DNA of 64,000 nucleotides from positions 806,001 to 870,000 of the forward strand of contig MU385721.1 of the NCBI GenBank assembly GCA_022497155.1, written 5' to 3'. The notes beneath the pieces are model-generated. The model made no database searches. It had not been told where the DNA came from and worked only from the letters and a program-made list of their open reading frames with translations. A program made the position numbers and the translations under genes. Below are positions 57,639 through 64,000 of this stretch, one piece after another; position 1 is the stretch's first letter; each line of letters starts with the position of its first letter. Source of the stretch: Whalleya microplaca (lineage: Eukaryota > Ascomycota > Sordariomycetes > Xylariales > Xylariaceae).

Positions 57639-58559
57639 CTATTGCCTTCCCGTCGCCGCATCCTTGACGCTAATCTTACCATCAATGACATCGGCAACGA
57701 CCTTCTGGATATCTGAGAAGTCCTTGAAGGTGGTGAATGGTACCTTCTCGTTCTCACAGTATGTAACGAGGTCTGATGTTCTAGGTCAGGATATTATAGC
57801 ACTTGAAAGAGTAAGAATGGGGGGAGTTCTCACCTCGTCCAGCTTTGGCGAACAGCAAGTCCGTCTCCTTGGCCGCAGATAAATCTGATACACCGTCTCC
57901 GGCATAGAATAGGATGGGTCTCTCCGGTAAGGCAGCGTAAGGCCTAATCTCAAGAGACTTGTCATGTCCGTAGTCGCTATATTCGGTACTCAACATTAGC
58001 GCCGGTCTGTCTCCTATTTCTATACGCCAGATATATATATATATATATTTTCAAAGAAACATAAGTAAATTTACCTGTCATCATGGAAAGAAATATCCCA
58101 GCCGCCCTCCTCGTTGATGCTCTTGCCCGGATTCGGCTTGACGTCGTTGCTGACGATCTGCATCTCGTTGACCTCCTTCTCGCCTACGAGGTGGCCGAGG
58201 AGGGCCCTGATGATGGGCTGCATGCCGCCGCTGAGGACGACGATGGGGATGTTGTTGGCGCGGGCCCAGACGAAGAACTCCTTGAAGTGGGGGTCGAGCT
58301 GGACGTGGGCGAGCAGCTTCTGTATGCACTGGTCGTAGGGGGTCTTGACGCTGTCCATCATCTCCTGGAAGCTGTCGCGGAACGAGCGCTTGCCGTACAG
58401 CACGTCCCGGTTCCCCTGCTTCCGCAGCTCGACGCCGAAGCCCAGGTTGTCGGTCATCCAGTCGTTGCTGTCCTGCAGCGTGATAGTGCCGTCGAAGTCG
58501 GTGAAGAAGATGGCCTTGGGCTGCGTGCGCAGCGCGGGTAAGGAGTTGGAGGACGACAT
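57639..58559 (-). CDS. HAD-family phosphatase, Pyp1 (YNL010W) type
   Basis: Haloacid-dehalogenase phosphatase of 253 residues; the yeast relative Pyp1 hydrolyses small polyol phosphates. Exons 58559-58075, 57976-57834 and 57772-57639; introns 98 and 61 nt, phases consistent. Motif I is IFFTDFDGTITLQDSNDW with nucleophile Asp21 and acid Asp23. Motif II is VVLSGGMQP, motif III the Lys in the YGHDKS segment right after the first splice, and motif IV GDGVSDLSAAKETD. FAKAGRDLVTYCENEKVPF crosses the second splice exactly, which fixes the acceptor at 57773. The C-terminus DAATGRQ is short. The start is the ATG at 58559; an upstream GTG in frame is not used. An 18-bp (AT)n run lies in intron 1. Divergent from SHE9. 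Confidence 0.9.
58031..58049. repeat. (AT)n run in intron 1 of the HAD phosphatase gene
   Basis: Nine AT dinucleotides within the intron at 58074-57977, between donor and acceptor. It does not affect the reading frame. Confidence 0.9.
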
Positions 58560-59297
58560 TGTGATATGTTTTGTATTGTTTCTGCCTTGTGAAGACGGAT
58601 TTATTTTGGGATTCCCAATGAGTGACACGGTAGCCCAATCCCTACCTCAAGGTCTTCGTGATACCTACTTCTAGTATCCAACGTATGAAGGGGACTAGCT
58701 GTAATACTAGGAGAAAACGATGAGCGATTTGCATCAAAAAGGAGTGACGTCACGCAGCTCAACAGTTGGTTATTTTCTTGGAATCTTGCTCCTGGCAGAA
58801 ACGTAGGTGGATGTGTCTCTAGAATATACGTAGACGAGAGACAGAGATATAAAGAAGGTGAGATGAGCGAAATAGAGTTTCGCAGGGTCCACGATGATCA
58901 ATTCCTAAAGATACATGTATATGCGTATGTACATAAGGTACGCATAGCACCGAGAAACGCACCGCACTGCACCGCACCGCACGTGTAGCGAAGTACAGTC
59001 TCTGCTTCGCGGGGCTTCTGCCCCTCCATCCAGCTCCAACAGTCGAGATCGGCGTTTTTCTTTCTTTTCTGCCGGCTTTAAATAGAACCAATGAGCGGTC
59101 TTGGCAAGCGGTGGCCGGGTATTCTCCGGCTTAATATGGGAACCTCTCGGCTTATATCGTCATATTCTCCGACCAGCCAGCCAGCACATGCCTGGGCCGT
59201 CAGCCCTCAACTTCGATACACCAGCTACGGTTGTTGAACAAACAACGCACGCCTTTAACGGCACACACAGCGAACCAGCCGTCCCATTGTCGGTCCA
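58560..59297. promoter_or_regulatory. Divergent promoter region between the HAD phosphatase and SHE9 genes
   Basis: The 738-bp spacer must contain both promoters. A TGACGTCA word (the CRE/ATF palindrome) lies near 58745-58752, which could bind an Atf/CREB-type bZIP factor; this is a sequence match only. A CACCGCAC-type run occurs at about 58960-58985. Confidence 0.45.
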
Positions 59298-60770
59298 ATG
59301 GCGACTCCCAGGGCTATTAAGCCGTTCTTGGGCTCCGGTTCACGACTTTTACGAGACCAATTGGCCCCGCAGTCCGCGAGGATATGCACCACCGGCACCT
59401 TCATTTCTGCTGCTTCTTCCTGTCGACCAACCGCCGTACCATCTGCCTCGATATGTCTGGGTTGCCGGTACGGCTTCTCCTTGGGCAGCCAATCCCGCCT
59501 ATCCTCTAGCTCCAGCTCCAGCTCCAATTCCAACTCCTCGCAGCAGCCTCCCCCTAAACCACCATCACAAAGCGAGACTGAAAAAGACGCAACCTCCTCC
59601 TCACGGGACGACCCGAATCTGGACTTTTCATCGTTGTATCCACACCCATCCACCCCAGACTCGACCCCCAATTCTACCCCCAGCTCAACTGCCAGCTCAA
59701 ACCCCAGCTCAACCCCCAGCTCATCCGCACAGCCATCGTCAAAACCACCCCCACCACCCCCGAACCCCGACCTGCCCTCGACACAGAACTCCCGACGCTC
59801 GAACCTCAACCGCTCGCTAAGCGCCTTCATGGACCGGGCCCAGACGACGCTCTTCGCCGCCTCGCAGCGGCTGAACGACCTGACGGGGTACAGCGGCATC
59901 GAAGTCCTCAAGCGACAAGTCTCCGGCGTCGAGGCCTCCCTGGCCACGGCGCAAACGACGCTGCACCAAGCGCGCGAGTCCTACAAATCCGCCGTAGCCG
60001 AGCGCTCCGCAACCCAGCGCGAGGTAACCACCCTCCTCGCACGCCAGAAGACCTGGACGCCCGCCGACTTCGAGCGCTTCACGCTCCTCTACCGCCAAGA
60101 CTACGAGCTCGAAGCCCGCGTGGCGGACTCCGCGCGCGCGCTCGAGGACGCCGAGCGCGAGGCCGAGAGGCTGGGGCGCGACCTCAGTGCCGGGATATTG
60201 GCCCGCTACCACGAGGAGCAGATCTGGAGCGACAAGATCCGCCGCATGAGCACCTGGGGCACGTGGGGGCTCATGGGCGTCAACGTCCTGCTCTTCCTCG
60301 TGTTCCAGTTCGGCGCCGAGCCCTGGCGCCGCCACCGCCTCGTCCGCGGCTTCGAGGAGAAGGTCCGCGAGGCCCTCGAGGAGGAGCGCGCCCGCGACCG
60401 CGCGCTGCGCGTCGAGGAGCGCGAGAGCGAGAAGGCCGAGAGGAGGGTGGAGGCGGAGACGGCCGCCGCGGCCGAACGGGCTAGTAGGGAGGCCTTTTCG
60501 GCTGCGGCTGCGGCTGCGGAGGGAAAACCGGCGGAGCAACCGGAATCAGAGCCAGTTGACAATATCTTTACAGCGGGGAGGGATCCGGCAATATCCTGGC
60601 GAGAAGCGCTGCAGGACCCGGAGCGTTGGAAAGCCTTTTTTGTTGACTTATCGAGCGAGCGGAAAATTGCATTGCGGATGCGAGACGTCTCATTAATAGC
60701 ATTAGAGGGCGTGGTGGCCGGTGTGGCCATAGCCAGCACCATGGCCGTTGTCTTTATAAGGAGAGCGTAG
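59298..60770 (+). CDS. SHE9: Mitochondrial inner-membrane protein She9/Mdm33
   Basis: Single-exon gene, 490 residues. The family shapes the inner mitochondrial membrane and is needed for normal mitochondrial morphology. The N-terminus is Arg/Ser-rich and suits a mitochondrial presequence. Residues about 68-165 are low-complexity Ser/Pro/Asn/Thr, with TPNSTPSST-like near-repeats. The family core starts at LSAFMDRAQTTLFAASQRLNDLTGY and continues with a long coiled coil (VSGVEASLATAQTTL, SYKSAVAERSATQREVTTLL, ARQKTWTPADFERFTLLYRQDY). Then YHEEQIWSDKIRRMSTWGTW leads into the first membrane helix (GLMGVNVLLFLVFQF). A charged Glu/Arg/Ala helical loop follows, and a second helix (LEGVVAGVAIASTMAVVFI) sits at the C-terminus. 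All expected parts are present. Confidence 0.93.
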   Translation: MATPRAIKPFLGSGSRLLRDQLAPQSARICTTGTFISAASSCRPTAVPSASICLGCRYGFSLGSQSRLSSSSSSSSNSNSSQQPPPKPPSQSETEKDATSSSRDDPNLDFSSLYPHPSTPDSTPNSTPSSTASSNPSSTPSSSAQPSSKPPPPPPNPDLPSTQNSRRSNLNRSLSAFMDRAQTTLFAASQRLNDLTGYSGIEVLKRQVSGVEASLATAQTTLHQARESYKSAVAERSATQREVTTLLARQKTWTPADFERFTLLYRQDYELEARVADSARALEDAEREAERLGRDLSAGILARYHEEQIWSDKIRRMSTWGTWGLMGVNVLLFLVFQFGAEPWRRHRLVRGFEEKVREALEEERARDRALRVEERESEKAERRVEAETAAAAERASREAFSAAAAAAEGKPAEQPESEPVDNIFTAGRDPAISWREALQDPERWKAFFVDLSSERKIALRMRDVSLIALEGVVAGVAIASTMAVVFIRRA

Positions 60771-61383
60771 ACTACTCATCATATGACAGCGAGCGAAGCG
60801 AGGTGTTTACGTCCCATCATCATCATCATCAAAAAGAGAGAGATTTGTATATCAAGCAAGTCCGAGCATATTGTACAACAACATTAAACTACATACTAAG
60901 GTATACCGGGGGCAGTTCACACTATATGTAACTCATCTGTATATAAAAATCCTGGAGCGGAGGGAAAAAATTAGACCGCTGCATTATTCTGTTGGTCTAT
61001 TAAACGGGGCAACAATGCCGGAGGGTTAAACTCGGAACATCAAGATGCCACTCTTCCTCGGCAAATTCTTAATTGCCCACACGGCCGTCTCTGTCTCTGT
61101 CTCTCACACTCTCTCTGTCTGCCTTTTTGAAGATTCGCGCAGCGAATGATTCTCGAAACGCCCATGTCCATAGCCTAGAAAGATAGACCATAGCCTGCGT
61201 AGTGGAAGCTGTCCTGATGAGCCGCGTCGCCTTTCTGATCGACCCCGCCTCGGACTTGGAGATCACTTCGCTATATCGGAGCTTCTATAGCTCAACGAAA
61301 CGATAAAAACGCTCCTGCTAATTTTAGATATTGTGCTATCAATCAAGATTTCCCTGCTGTTCCCTCGATTCCTACACTTGGGC
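60771..61383. other. Convergent intergenic spacer
   Basis: About 0.6 kb between the 3' ends of SHE9 and the PKC gene. It has a (CAT)5 run at 60815-60829 and a CTCTGTCTCTGTCT run near 61090-61105. No gene. Confidence 0.5.

Positions 61384-64000
<2,617 letters not shown>

Noticed and set aside
58081..58638. 185-codon minus-strand frame rich in Arg/Pro/His
   Set aside because: Same interval carries the HAD motif I frame (DFDGT); the other frame is a shadow.
59101..59820. 239-codon plus-strand frame upstream of and overlapping SHE9
   Set aside because: Overlaps the SHE9 N-terminus in another frame; Pro/Thr/His-rich product of a low-complexity DNA tract.

Overview
The window looks like nuclear DNA of a filamentous ascomycete (Pezizomycotina, probably Sordariomycetes). 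Genes are single transcription units on both strands. Introns are short (about 45-127 nt) with GT...AG ends and CTAAC/CTGAC-like branch points. Several products are typical fungal ones: PKC with a DYG motif, a SAT4/Pth11-type rhodopsin-domain protein, She9/Mdm33, Pom33, Ctk2 and ACR3. All exon models were worked out by hand from frame, splice sites and family motifs. No rRNA, tRNA, CRISPR array or intact transposon was recognised.

Left part (1-19 kb) is gene-poor. AT-rich tracts of 2-4 kb separate an SDR oxidoreductase (461-1362), a seven-helix rhodopsin-domain membrane protein (3945-5289), a 71-residue secreted protein (7617-7829), a PTEN-type lipid phosphatase with an odd in-frame TGA (12290-14036) and the ER/nuclear-pore membrane protein Pom33 (16217-17310).

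Middle part (19-30 kb) is mostly housekeeping or stress genes: ACR3 arsenite efflux pump, a METTL21-like lysine methyltransferase, a small bZIP factor, the CTD-kinase cyclin Ctk2 with a long extra N-terminus, palmitoyl-protein thioesterase, and a Cic1/Utp30 ribosome-assembly protein. PPT1 and Ctk2 are divergent; ACR3/methyltransferase and PPT1/Cic1 are tail to tail.

From 29.7 to 37.2 kb the DNA is AT-rich again and holds two abnormal genes: a CAP/Srv2 homologue that stops after the N-terminal cyclase-binding domain, and an epimerase/reductase whose N-terminal Rossmann loop is split by a one-base frameshift.

The right part (37-64 kb) is denser. It carries a Helo-like/RhoGAP protein without the arginine finger, an FHA-domain (Tos4-like) regulator, a 79-residue conserved small protein, a 986-residue probable mitochondrial repeat protein, Listerin (LTN1/RKR1), an Arg-rich orphan with an 81-bp tandem duplication, a HAD phosphatase of the yeast Pyp1 type, She9/Mdm33, and the 3' part of protein kinase C, which runs off the right edge. 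The genes do not form a pathway; this is a normal chromosomal neighbourhood interrupted by AT-rich islands with small, truncated or broken genes. I found no clear undescribed multi-gene system; the best leads are the unusual single proteins listed as findings.
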